A DNA stretch of 5,361 nt from Betaproteobacteria bacterium (GCA_005889025.1 VBCZ01000193.1:1-5361), one strand, 5' to 3'. Positions 1-5,361 are shown, counted from the first letter of the stretch. Numbers and translations are program-made. The notes: generated by a model from the sequence alone, not told the origin.

Positions 1-195
1 CGCTACGAAAAACTGATGGATGCCTTCGGTGGCGTGGGTGTGCTGGCCACGACACCGGCAGAGCTTCGCAACGCGATGGAAGAAGCGATCCGCGGGCGCA
101 AGCCTACCCTGATCAACGCGGTCATCGACGAAAAGGCGGGCACGGAAAGCGGCCGCATCACGAGTCTCAATCCCGCCGCGAAGAAGAAACCGTGA
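1..195 (+). CDS. oxc: Oxalyl-CoA decarboxylase, C-terminal fragment (5' end outside window)
   Basis: Frame 1 is open from the window edge to TGA at 193-195 and gives the last 64 residues of a protein of usually about 565-570 residues. Oxalyl-CoA decarboxylase is a ThDP-dependent cytosolic enzyme that converts oxalyl-CoA to formyl-CoA and CO2. The fragment matches the family tail: RYEKLMDAFGG at the start, then KPTLINAVID, then the signature AGTESGRI..LNP. In the Oxalobacter formigenes enzyme the Ser and Arg of this ESGRI segment (Ser553 and Arg555, from memory) belong to a C-terminal lid that closes over the active site. Both are present here, at fragment residues 50 and 52. A lysine-rich end (AAKKKP) follows. 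The ThDP- and ADP-binding domains lie upstream and cannot be judged. The gene precedes frc on the same strand by 153 bp, the expected partner. Identification is firm because frc is adjacent; only the tail is seen. Confidence 0.93.
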   Translation, partial: RYEKLMDAFGGVGVLATTPAELRNAMEEAIRGRKPTLINAVIDEKAGTESGRITSLNPAAKKKP

Positions 196-244
196 CGGCC
201 CTATATTGAGCTTTGCAAAATGCGTGACGCTCGGATTCTAAGCT

Positions 245-261
245 TGTCATTCCCGATGACA
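245..261. repeat. Inverted repeat TGTCAT-N5-ATGACA (possible operator)
   Basis: The 6-bp arms at 245-250 and 256-261 are perfect reverse complements separated by TCCCG. The site lies 50 bp after the oxc stop and about 90 bp before the frc start. The dyad geometry resembles operators of dimeric helix-turn-helix regulators. It is too short and GC-poor to be a convincing terminator, and no T-run follows. No regulator gene is in the window, so a regulatory role is inference; a 6-bp dyad can also arise by chance. Confidence 0.3.
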
Positions 262-318
262 TGATTCGTAGATCCGTCACCCATTTAAGTAACATTCAAT
301 AAGTCGGAGCGGCGCTTC

Positions 319-336
319 TGCAATGACGCCATTGCA
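319..336 (+). promoter_or_regulatory. frc: Hairpin TGCAATG-ACGC-CATTGCA just upstream of the frc ribosome binding site
   Basis: The 7-bp arms at 319-325 and 330-336 pair perfectly around a 4-nt loop. The stem ends one base before the Shine-Dalgarno run that begins at 338. In mRNA this would be a small stem-loop at the edge of the ribosome binding site. It could affect transcript stability or initiation on frc, or act at DNA level as an operator. Pairing is seen directly; function is inferred. Confidence 0.4.
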
Positions 337-337
337 T

Positions 338-344
338 AGGGGGA
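338..344 (+). promoter_or_regulatory. frc: Ribosome binding site of frc
   Basis: AGGGGGA lies four bases before the ATG at 349. It supports that start, which also gives the family's N-terminus (MGKALDGVRILDFT, compare MSTPLQGIKVLDFT in E. coli). Confidence 0.7.
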
Positions 345-348
345 CGTA

Positions 349-1596
349 ATGGGCAAGGCACTAGACGGTGTGCGCATTCTCGATTTCACGCACGTGCAAT
401 CGGGGCCGACCTGCACGCAGCTTCTTGCGTGGCTGGGCGCCGATGTCGTCAAGGTCGAGCGCGCAGGCGAAGGCGACATCACTCGCGGGCAGCTTCGCGA
501 CATCCCCGACGTCGACAGCCTTTATTTCACCATGCTCAATCACAACAAGCGCTCGATCACCATCGATGCCAAGAACCCCAAAGGCAAGGAGATCCTCGAA
601 GCGCTGGTGAAGCGTTGTGATGTCCTGGTGGAGAATTTCGCCCCGGGTGCGCTCGATCGCATGGGGTTCACGTGGGAGCGCGTGCAGCAGCTCAACCCGC
701 GCATGATCGTCGCGTCGGTAAAGGGTTTCGGCCCGGGTCCTTACGAGGATTGCAAGGTCTACGAGAATGTCGCGCAGTGCGCGGGCGGCTCGGCGTCGAC
801 AACCGGCTTCGACGACGGCCCTCCGCTGGTGACCGGCGCGCAGATAGGCGACTCCGGCACGGGGCTGCATCTCGCGCTCGGCATCGTTGCCGCCCTCTAC
901 CAGCGCAACACAACCGGTAAAGGACAGAAGGTGCTCGCCGCAATGCAGGACGGCGTGCTCAATCTCTGTCGCGTGAAGCTCCGCGATCAGCAGCGCCTAG
1001 CCCGCACCGGGGTGATGGAGGAATACCCGCAATATCCGAACGGCAAGTTTGGCGACGCCGTACCACGCGCCGGCAACGCGTCAGGGGGAGGCCAACCCGG
1101 GTGGATCCTCAAGTGCAAGGGGTGGGAGACCGATCCCAACGCGTACATCTATTTCATCACCCAGGCGCCCGTTTGGAAAGACATCTGCAAGGTCATCGGA
1201 CGCGAAGAGTGGCTCACGCATCCCGATTACGCGACGCCCAAGGCGCGGCTGCCGCACCTCATGGAGATTTTCGGGAAGATCGAGGAGTGGACCAAGACCA
1301 AGGACAAGTTCGAGGCGATGGAAATCCTCAATAAATACGACATTCCGTGCGGCCCTATTCTGTCGATGAAGGAGATTGCCGAAGAGCCCTCGCTGCGCAA
1401 GACGGGAACGGTGGTGGAGGTCGATCATCCGAAGCGCGGAAAATATCTCACGGTGGGCAATCCGATCAAGATGTCCGACAGTCCCAGCGACGTGTCACGC
1501 TCGCCGCTCCTCGGCGAGCACACCGAGGAAGTGCTGGCCGAGCTCGGCTATACCAAGGAACAAGTTGCCGAGCTTCGCTCGGCCGGCGCGATCTGA
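349..1596 (+). CDS. frc: Formyl-CoA:oxalate CoA-transferase (class III CoA-transferase)
   Basis: This complete 415-residue protein compares with 416 for E. coli Frc/YfdW and 428 for O. formigenes FRC. The cytosolic enzyme moves CoA from formyl-CoA to oxalate, giving formate and oxalyl-CoA for Oxc. Family landmarks are clear: the N-terminal LDFTHVQSGP with Gln17, Tyr59 in DSLYFTMLN, Glu139 in KVYENVAQ, and the catalytic aspartate Asp168 in IGDSGTG (Asp169 in homologues), which forms the acyl-aspartyl anhydrides. LNLCRVKLRDQQRL, then GQPGWILKCKGWETD with YIYF, and the C-terminal SPLLGEHTEEVL follow. Position 48 is Gln, as in the E. coli enzyme, not Trp as in Oxalobacter. The glycine loop reads Ser245-Gly-Gly-Gly-Gln, whereas both reference enzymes have four glycines. 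The gene sits between oxc and an NDP-forming acyl-CoA synthetase on the same strand, so one oxalate operon is likely. Other CoA-transferases such as succinyl-CoA:oxalate types are less likely given the match along the whole length. Confidence 0.96.
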   Translation: MGKALDGVRILDFTHVQSGPTCTQLLAWLGADVVKVERAGEGDITRGQLRDIPDVDSLYFTMLNHNKRSITIDAKNPKGKEILEALVKRCDVLVENFAPGALDRMGFTWERVQQLNPRMIVASVKGFGPGPYEDCKVYENVAQCAGGSASTTGFDDGPPLVTGAQIGDSGTGLHLALGIVAALYQRNTTGKGQKVLAAMQDGVLNLCRVKLRDQQRLARTGVMEEYPQYPNGKFGDAVPRAGNASGGGQPGWILKCKGWETDPNAYIYFITQAPVWKDICKVIGREEWLTHPDYATPKARLPHLMEIFGKIEEWTKTKDKFEAMEILNKYDIPCGPILSMKEIAEEPSLRKTGTVVEVDHPKRGKYLTVGNPIKMSDSPSDVSRSPLLGEHTEEVLAELGYTKEQVAELRSAGAI

Positions 1597-1617
1597 CGCG
1601 CGTCAAGCGAAGACCCC

Positions 1618-1633
1618 CGCCGCGATCGCGGCG
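1618..1633. repeat. 16-bp perfect palindrome CGCCGCGATCGCGGCG in the frc-ligase spacer
   Basis: The 64-bp spacer between the frc stop and the next start holds a perfect palindrome centred on GCGATCGC. As RNA it could fold as a 6-bp GC stem with a GATC tetraloop. No T-run follows, so it is not a classical terminator. It could stabilise the frc mRNA 3' end, tune read-through, or be an operator. GC-rich genomes produce such palindromes by chance fairly often. Confidence 0.4.
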
Positions 1634-1646
1634 CTCAAACCTTTCC

Positions 1647-1654
1647 AGAGGAAG
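1647..1654 (+). promoter_or_regulatory. Ribosome binding site deciding the start of the NDP-forming ligase
   Basis: AGAGGAAG ends six bases before the ATG at 1661. It fixes this start rather than in-frame starts further upstream, the first of which lies inside frc at 1376. Translation from there would prepend about 95 arginine- and serine-rich residues that are only frc read out of frame. Confidence 0.7.
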
Positions 1655-1660
1655 AAGAAC

Positions 1661-3790
1661 ATGGCGCATGACAAAGTCGCGGTCAGGAAGATTCTCGACA
1701 GGATCAAGTCGGAAGGACGCGCTTCGCTGAGCGCTCCCGAGGGCAAGCTCGTCTGCGAAGCGTACGGGATCGCAGTGCCGAAGGAAGGCGTCGCGACAAC
1801 CGCCGCCGACGCCGCAAAAATCGCCGCCGGAATGGGATTCCCCGTGGTGCTGAAGATCGTTTCTCCCGAGATCCTGCACAAAACCGAGGCGGGTGGCGTG
1901 CTGGTCGGCGTAAAAAGCGCCGACGAAGTCCAGAAGGGCTTCGACACCATCATGTCCAACGCGAAGAAGTACGATGCCAAAGCCAAGCTGCACGGCGTTC
2001 AGGTGCAGCATATGCTCGTCGGCGGACAGGAAGTCATCATCGGCGCGGTCACCGATCCATCGTTTGGCAAGCTGGTTGCTTTCGGTCTCGGCGGCATACT
2101 GGTCGAAGTGCTCAAGGACATCACGTTCCGCCTTGCCCCCGCGACGCGCGAAGACGCACTGTCGATGCTCGATGGCATCGCCGCGGCGGAGATCCTCAAA
2201 GGCGTGCGCGGCACGGACCCGGTGAACCGCGACGCGCTGGCGGGCATGATCGAAAACGTTTCGCGTCTGATCTCGGACTTTCCGGAAATCGCCGAGATGG
2301 ATTTGAATCCCGTGTTCGCGACCAAGAGCGGCGCAACCGCTGCCGACGTGCGCATCGTCGTCGACTTCAACGCCGCGCCGGCGCGCTACCGTCCCAGTCA
2401 CGAGGACATCGTGCGTGACATGAATCGCATCATGAAGCCGGATGCGGTCGCGGTGATCGGTGCCTCGTCGGAAGAAGGCAAGATCGGCAACTCGGTGATG
2501 AAGAATCTGATCAATGGCGGTTACCAGGGCGAGATCTATCCGATCAATCCTTCGGCTGTCGAGATCATGGGCCGCAAAGCCTACAAGAGCGTCAAGGACG
2601 TGCCCGGCAAAATCGACGTGGCCGTGTTCGCGATTCCGGCCAAGTTCGTCGCCCAAGCGCTTATCGAAGTCGGCGAAAAGAAGATTCCCGGCGCCGTGCT
2701 TATCCCTTCCGGATTTGCCGAGACAGGCAATGTCGAAGGACAGAAGCAGATCCAGGAGATCGGACGCAAATACGGCGTTCGCCTCATGGGCCCGAACATC
2801 TACGGCTTTTACTACACCTGGAAGAACCTGTGCGCGACGTTCTGCACCGCCTACAACGTCAAGGGGCACGCCGCGCTTTCGTCGCAGTCGGGCGGCATCG
2901 GCATGGCGATCATCGGGTTCTCGCGCTCGGCCAAGATGGGCGTCTCCGCGATCGTGGGCCTCGGCAACAAGTCCGACATCGACGAGGACGATCTCTTGAC
3001 CTTCTTCGAGCAGGACGACAACACGACGATCATCGCCCAGCACTGCGAGGACCTGAAGGACGGCCGCGCGTTCGCCGAGGTTGCCAAGCGGGTGTCGAAG
3101 AAGAAGCCGGTGGTTGTGCTCAAGGCCGGCCGCACGGCCATGGGCGCTCGCGCGGCCAGCTCGCACACCGGCGCGCTGGCCGGCAACGACAAGATCTACG
3201 AGGACGTGCTCAAGCAGTCGGGGGTGATCCGCGCCCGGTCCCTGCGCGACCTGCTCGAATTCGCGCGGGCGATTCCGGTGCTCCCGACGCCGAAGGGGGA
3301 GAACATCGTCATCATTACCGGCGCGGGCGGCTCGGGGGTTCTTTTGTCGGACGCCGTCGTCGACAATAATCTGTCACTGATGGCGATGCCGCCGGATCTC
3401 GATGCAGCCTTTCGCAAATTCATTCCGCCCTTTGGCGCCGCCGGCAATCCGGTCGACATCACCGGCGCCGAGCCGCCCAAGACTTACCAGAACACCGTTC
3501 GGCTCGGGCTGGAAGACCCGCGCATCCACGCGCTTATTCTTGGCTACTGGCACACCATCATCACACCGCCGATGGTGTTCGCCAAGATCATGGTCGAGGT
3601 GGTCGAGGAGATGCGGGCCAAGGGTATCGAAAAGCCGGTTGTGGCATCGCTGGCCGGCGACGTGGAGGTCGAGGAAGCGGCGGAATATCTTTTCGACCAC
3701 GGCATTCCGGCATATCCCTACTCGACCGAGATGCCGGTTGCGGTCCTTGGCGCCAAATACAAGTGGGCGCGGGGCGCCGGCTTGATCTGA
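1661..3790 (+). CDS. NDP-forming acyl-CoA synthetase, acetate--CoA ligase family (fused beta-alpha)
   Basis: This 709-residue protein belongs to the ADP-forming acetyl-CoA synthetase/succinyl-CoA ligase superfamily: acyl-CoA + NDP + Pi to and from acid + CoA + NTP. Domain order is an ATP-grasp (beta-like) part at about 10-235, a CoA-binding Rossmann domain at about 255-350 (VIGASS at 265-270), then succinyl-CoA-ligase-like alpha domains at about 370-705. His73 in ILHKTEAGGV matches the relay histidine of the ATP-grasp subunit. His502 in SSHTGALAG matches the phosphorylated histidine of the alpha subunit. MDLNPV (213-218), SQSGGIG (408-414) and Glu463 (HCEDLKDGR) are also family features. The usual GPNCxG loop reads GPNIYGF at 377-383. 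There is no GNAT domain, so it is not a Pat-type acetyltransferase. It starts 64 bp after frc with a good ribosome binding site, so co-transcription with the oxalate genes is likely. A role on formate/formyl-CoA, oxalate or acetate is inference; the substrate cannot be read from sequence. Confidence 0.92.
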   Translation: MAHDKVAVRKILDRIKSEGRASLSAPEGKLVCEAYGIAVPKEGVATTAADAAKIAAGMGFPVVLKIVSPEILHKTEAGGVLVGVKSADEVQKGFDTIMSNAKKYDAKAKLHGVQVQHMLVGGQEVIIGAVTDPSFGKLVAFGLGGILVEVLKDITFRLAPATREDALSMLDGIAAAEILKGVRGTDPVNRDALAGMIENVSRLISDFPEIAEMDLNPVFATKSGATAADVRIVVDFNAAPARYRPSHEDIVRDMNRIMKPDAVAVIGASSEEGKIGNSVMKNLINGGYQGEIYPINPSAVEIMGRKAYKSVKDVPGKIDVAVFAIPAKFVAQALIEVGEKKIPGAVLIPSGFAETGNVEGQKQIQEIGRKYGVRLMGPNIYGFYYTWKNLCATFCTAYNVKGHAALSSQSGGIGMAIIGFSRSAKMGVSAIVGLGNKSDIDEDDLLTFFEQDDNTTIIAQHCEDLKDGRAFAEVAKRVSKKKPVVVLKAGRTAMGARAASSHTGALAGNDKIYEDVLKQSGVIRARSLRDLLEFARAIPVLPTPKGENIVIITGAGGSGVLLSDAVVDNNLSLMAMPPDLDAAFRKFIPPFGAAGNPVDITGAEPPKTYQNTVRLGLEDPRIHALILGYWHTIITPPMVFAKIMVEVVEEMRAKGIEKPVVASLAGDVEVEEAAEYLFDHGIPAYPYSTEMPVAVLGAKYKWARGAGLI

Positions 3791-3921
3791 CCCGACGCTG
3801 CCGGGCCGGGCGCCGCCGGATAGCGCGATTTGCGCTGACTGACCCCGCGGCCTGATGTAATCTCGGGTTTTCGCGGGCCGGCCGACGGTGCGCTCGTGCC
3901 AGAGTGCCGTCATACCCACCC
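3791..3921 (+). other. Spacer between NDP-forming ligase and matB-like gene
   Basis: This 131-bp GC-rich spacer has several short self-complementary stretches. One is AGCGC-gattt-GCGCT at 3822-3836. Another is CCCGCG at 3844-3849 pairing with CGCGGG at 3872-3877 around a 22-nt loop. None is followed by a T-run, so no intrinsic terminator is called. There is no purine-rich Shine-Dalgarno before the ATG at 3922; the upstream bases are CATACCCACCC. Confidence 0.4.
3853..3861 (+). promoter_or_regulatory. Possible extended -10 promoter element before matB-like gene
   Basis: TGATGTAAT fits an extended -10 (TG-N then TGTAAT, five of six matches to TATAAT) about 60 bp before the start codon. No good -35 lies at the usual spacing: TTGCGC at 3830 is 20 bp away, which is too far. 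It would give matB its own transcript separate from the oxalate genes. The evidence is weak. Confidence 0.25.
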
Positions 3922-5361
3922 ATGAACGCTAACCTATACGCGCTGCTGCACGCTCATTTCGCCGAGCATGCGGATCAGCCTTGCGTGCTGATTCCCGGTG
4001 GGCCGGTCGTTCATTATGACGATCTCGACGTCGCGTCCGCGCGCATCGCCCACGCCCTGCGCGCCGCCGGCTGCAACGCCGGCGACCGTGTGGCTGTGCA
4101 GGTCGACAAGTCCTGGGAGGCGCTAGCCCTCTATCTCGCCTGCCTGCGCGCGGGCCTTGTGTATCTGCCGCTCAATACCGGCTATCAGGCGAGCGAAAGC
4201 GCGAACGAACTCCCCTATTTTTTCGGCGACGCGGAGCCGAAGGTGATCGTCTGTCGCGCGGACACGCTCGACGCAATCGTCGGCTTGCGGCCCCAGGCGA
4301 CGGTCATGACGCTCCACGGCGAGCTTGCGTCATCGTTGCTTGCGCGGGCGGCCGACCAGCCGAGCACCCTTGATACCGTCCAATCCAGGCCGGACGACCT
4401 CGCGGCAATCGTCTACACCTCGGGGACCACCGGCCGCTCCAAGGGCGCGATGCTCACCCACCGCAATCTCGCCAGCAATGCGCTAACGCTGGTCGATTAT
4501 TGGGGATTCACCCGCGGCGATGTCCTGCTCCATGCGCTTCCGATCTATCACGTGCACGGTCTTTTTGTCGCCTGTCACTGCGTGCTGCTCTCCGCCAGCC
4601 GGATGTTGTGGCTGCCGAAGTTCGATGCCAAGCAGGTCACCGACCAATTGCCGCACGCGACCGTGATGATGGGCGTACCGACTTTCTATTCCCGCCTGCT
4701 CGCGGAGCCCGATTTCGGCGCCGCGCAATGCCGAAGCGTGCGGCTGTTCATCTCGGGCTCGGCGCCGCTTTTGCCCGAGACTTTCACCGAATTCCGCTCG
4801 CGCACCGGGCACGCGATCAACGGCGAGCGCATTTGCGGCAGCGTCGGCCTGCCATTGCCTGGGGTCGCGGTGCGCGTCGTGGATGGCGACGGACGTCCAT
4901 GCAGCGCGGGAACGGTCGGCGGCATCGAGGTCAAGGGGCCCAATGTGTTCGCAGGCTACTGGCGCATGCCGAAAAAGACGCGCGAGGAATTTACCGCCGA
5001 CGGTTTTTTCACGACCGGCGACACGGGCGAGTTTCTGCCCAACGGCTACCTTAAGATCGTCGGCCGCTCAAAGGATCTCATCATTACCGGTGGCCTGAAC
5101 GTCTATCCCCGGGAGATCGAGGAAAAAATCGACGCACTGCCCGGCGTCAGCGAATCGGCAGTCATCGGCGTTGCGGACGCCGACCTCGGGGAAGCCGTCA
5201 CCGCGGTCGTCGTTCCCAAGCCCGGAGAGGCGATCACGGAAGCAACGCTCATCGCCGCCCTAAAGTCCGAGATCGCGGGCTTCAAGGTCCCCAAGCGCGT
5301 GCACTTTGTCGACGAGCTGCCGCGCAACGCGATGGGCAAGGTCGAGAAAAAGGTCCTGCGT
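3922..5361 (+). CDS. matB: Malonyl-CoA synthetase-like AMP-forming acyl-CoA ligase, A5 motif missing, 3' end cut by window
   Basis: The frame is open for 480 codons to the window edge; homologues are about 503-510 residues. MatB converts malonate, ATP and CoA to malonyl-CoA via a malonyl-adenylate. The start fits the family N-terminus (MNANLYALL, compare MNANLFARL in R. palustris), although no Shine-Dalgarno is seen. Motifs in order: P-loop YTSGTTGRSKG at 165-175, HALPIYHVHGLF at 204-215, MGVPTFYSRLL, RLFISGSAPLLP from Arg274, KGPNVFAGYW, TTGD ending at Asp367, GRSKDLIITGG at 381-391, and PRNAMGKVEKKVLR with the A10 lysine Lys473. Between TGHAI (ending at residue 299) and NGERICGSVG, about 17 residues found in homologues are absent, including the YGMTE motif that contacts ATP and Mg. 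A 4-codon near-duplication lies at 4189-4212. The frame is intact, but the encoded enzyme may be inactive or the sequence may contain an artefact. Oxalate or another small dicarboxylate is an alternative substrate. Only about 6-10 C-terminal residues should lie beyond the edge. Confidence 0.88.
   Translation, partial: MNANLYALLHAHFAEHADQPCVLIPGGPVVHYDDLDVASARIAHALRAAGCNAGDRVAVQVDKSWEALALYLACLRAGLVYLPLNTGYQASESANELPYFFGDAEPKVIVCRADTLDAIVGLRPQATVMTLHGELASSLLARAADQPSTLDTVQSRPDDLAAIVYTSGTTGRSKGAMLTHRNLASNALTLVDYWGFTRGDVLLHALPIYHVHGLFVACHCVLLSASRMLWLPKFDAKQVTDQLPHATVMMGVPTFYSRLLAEPDFGAAQCRSVRLFISGSAPLLPETFTEFRSRTGHAINGERICGSVGLPLPGVAVRVVDGDGRPCSAGTVGGIEVKGPNVFAGYWRMPKKTREEFTADGFFTTGDTGEFLPNGYLKIVGRSKDLIITGGLNVYPREIEEKIDALPGVSESAVIGVADADLGEAVTAVVVPKPGEAITEATLIAALKSEIAGFKVPKRVHFVDELPRNAMGKVEKKVLR
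4189..4212 (+). repeat. matB: Imperfect 12-bp tandem duplication inside matB-like gene
   Basis: GCGAGCGAAAGC at 4189-4200 is followed directly by GCGAACGAACTC at 4201-4212, with 9 of 12 bases matching. The encoded peptides are ASES and ANEL. In R. palustris MatB, as I recall it, only one copy (LNEL) stands between the LPLNTAY segment and the YF.xDAEP segment. The extra four residues here are therefore explained by an in-frame duplication. Confidence 0.45.

Larger units (their letters stand above)
196..348 (+). other. oxc-frc intergenic leader
   Basis: This 153-bp spacer is visibly less GC-rich than the flanking genes and holds no plausible small gene. It contains two perfect inverted repeats (245-261 and 319-336) and a strong Shine-Dalgarno stretch for frc. 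I found no stem followed by a T-run after oxc, so read-through from oxc into frc is possible. I also found no hexamer pair good enough to call a promoter. The length and base composition suggest a regulatory leader, which is an inference. Confidence 0.5.

Noticed and set aside
213..240. Promoter TTGCAA-16-ATTCTA in the oxc-frc gap
   Set aside because: The -10 candidate matches the consensus poorly, so it cannot be supported without transcript data.
1376..1660. In-frame upstream extension of the NDP-forming ligase into frc
   Set aside because: It would overlap frc by 221 bp and encode an arginine/serine-rich stretch typical of an out-of-frame reading. A good ribosome binding site and the family N-terminus support the ATG at 1661.
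1466..3166. Long open frame on the minus strand (566 codons) opposite frc and the ligase
   Set aside because: It is rich in His, Arg, Asp and Ala without recognisable motifs. It mirrors the strong codon bias of the genuine plus-strand genes.
1661..3790. Pat/YfiQ-type protein acetyltransferase
   Set aside because: Domain order is ATP-grasp first and there is no C-terminal GNAT domain, so it is a plain acyl-CoA ligase.
3822..3877. Intrinsic terminator after the NDP-forming ligase
   Set aside because: The stems are short or have a long loop, and no T-run follows any of them.
3374..3923. Minus-strand open frames across the 3' end of the ligase and the spacer
   Set aside because: Low-complexity Arg/Pro/Ala composition, no family resemblance, and explained by GC-rich coding on the other strand.
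4500..5054. Alternative plus-strand open frame of 184 codons inside matB
   Set aside because: It is an out-of-frame reading of matB with Arg/Ala-rich composition. The matB frame carries all the conserved ligase motifs on both sides.

Overview
The window looks like a piece of a GC-rich proteobacterial chromosome. It is most likely from an alphaproteobacterium of the Hyphomicrobiales (Bradyrhizobium, Rhodopseudomonas or Xanthobacteraceae type). This rests on high GC with strong third-position bias, on the frc and oxc sequence style, and on a MatB N-terminus (MNANLYALL) close to the one I recall for Rhodopseudomonas palustris. The taxonomic call is from memory, not from a search.

Layout, all genes on the + strand: (1) 1-195, the last 64 codons of oxalyl-CoA decarboxylase (oxc). 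(2) 196-348, a comparatively AT-rich leader with two perfect inverted repeats. (3) 349-1596, complete formyl-CoA:oxalate CoA-transferase (frc). (4) 1597-1660, a short spacer with a 16-bp perfect palindrome. (5) 1661-3790, a complete 709-residue NDP-forming acyl-CoA synthetase of the acetate--CoA ligase family. (6) 3791-3921, a GC-rich spacer with a possible extended -10 promoter and no convincing terminator. (7) 3922 to the window end, an AMP-forming malonyl-CoA synthetase-like gene (matB) that runs off the 3' edge a few codons before its expected stop.

Functionally this is an oxalate-catabolism locus. Frc moves CoA from formyl-CoA to oxalate, giving formate and oxalyl-CoA. Oxc decarboxylates oxalyl-CoA to formyl-CoA and CO2, closing the cycle. 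The cycle needs a first acyl-CoA to start it and could in principle conserve the thioester energy of formyl-CoA. The NDP-forming ligase directly downstream of frc is a good candidate for either job, but its substrate cannot be read from sequence. The MatB-like enzyme would activate malonate, or possibly another small dicarboxylate.

The most striking anomaly is in the matB-like gene. Compared with the family as I remember it, the reading frame stays open but about 17 residues are missing. The missing stretch is the whole A5 motif (YGMTE type), which binds ATP/Mg in adenylate-forming enzymes. The same gene also has an apparent 4-codon tandem duplication nearer its start. Other points of interest are a Gly-to-Ser change in the glycine loop of Frc, a non-canonical GPN loop in the NDP-forming ligase, and the inverted repeats in the spacers. 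I saw no RNA genes, mobile elements or CRISPR arrays.
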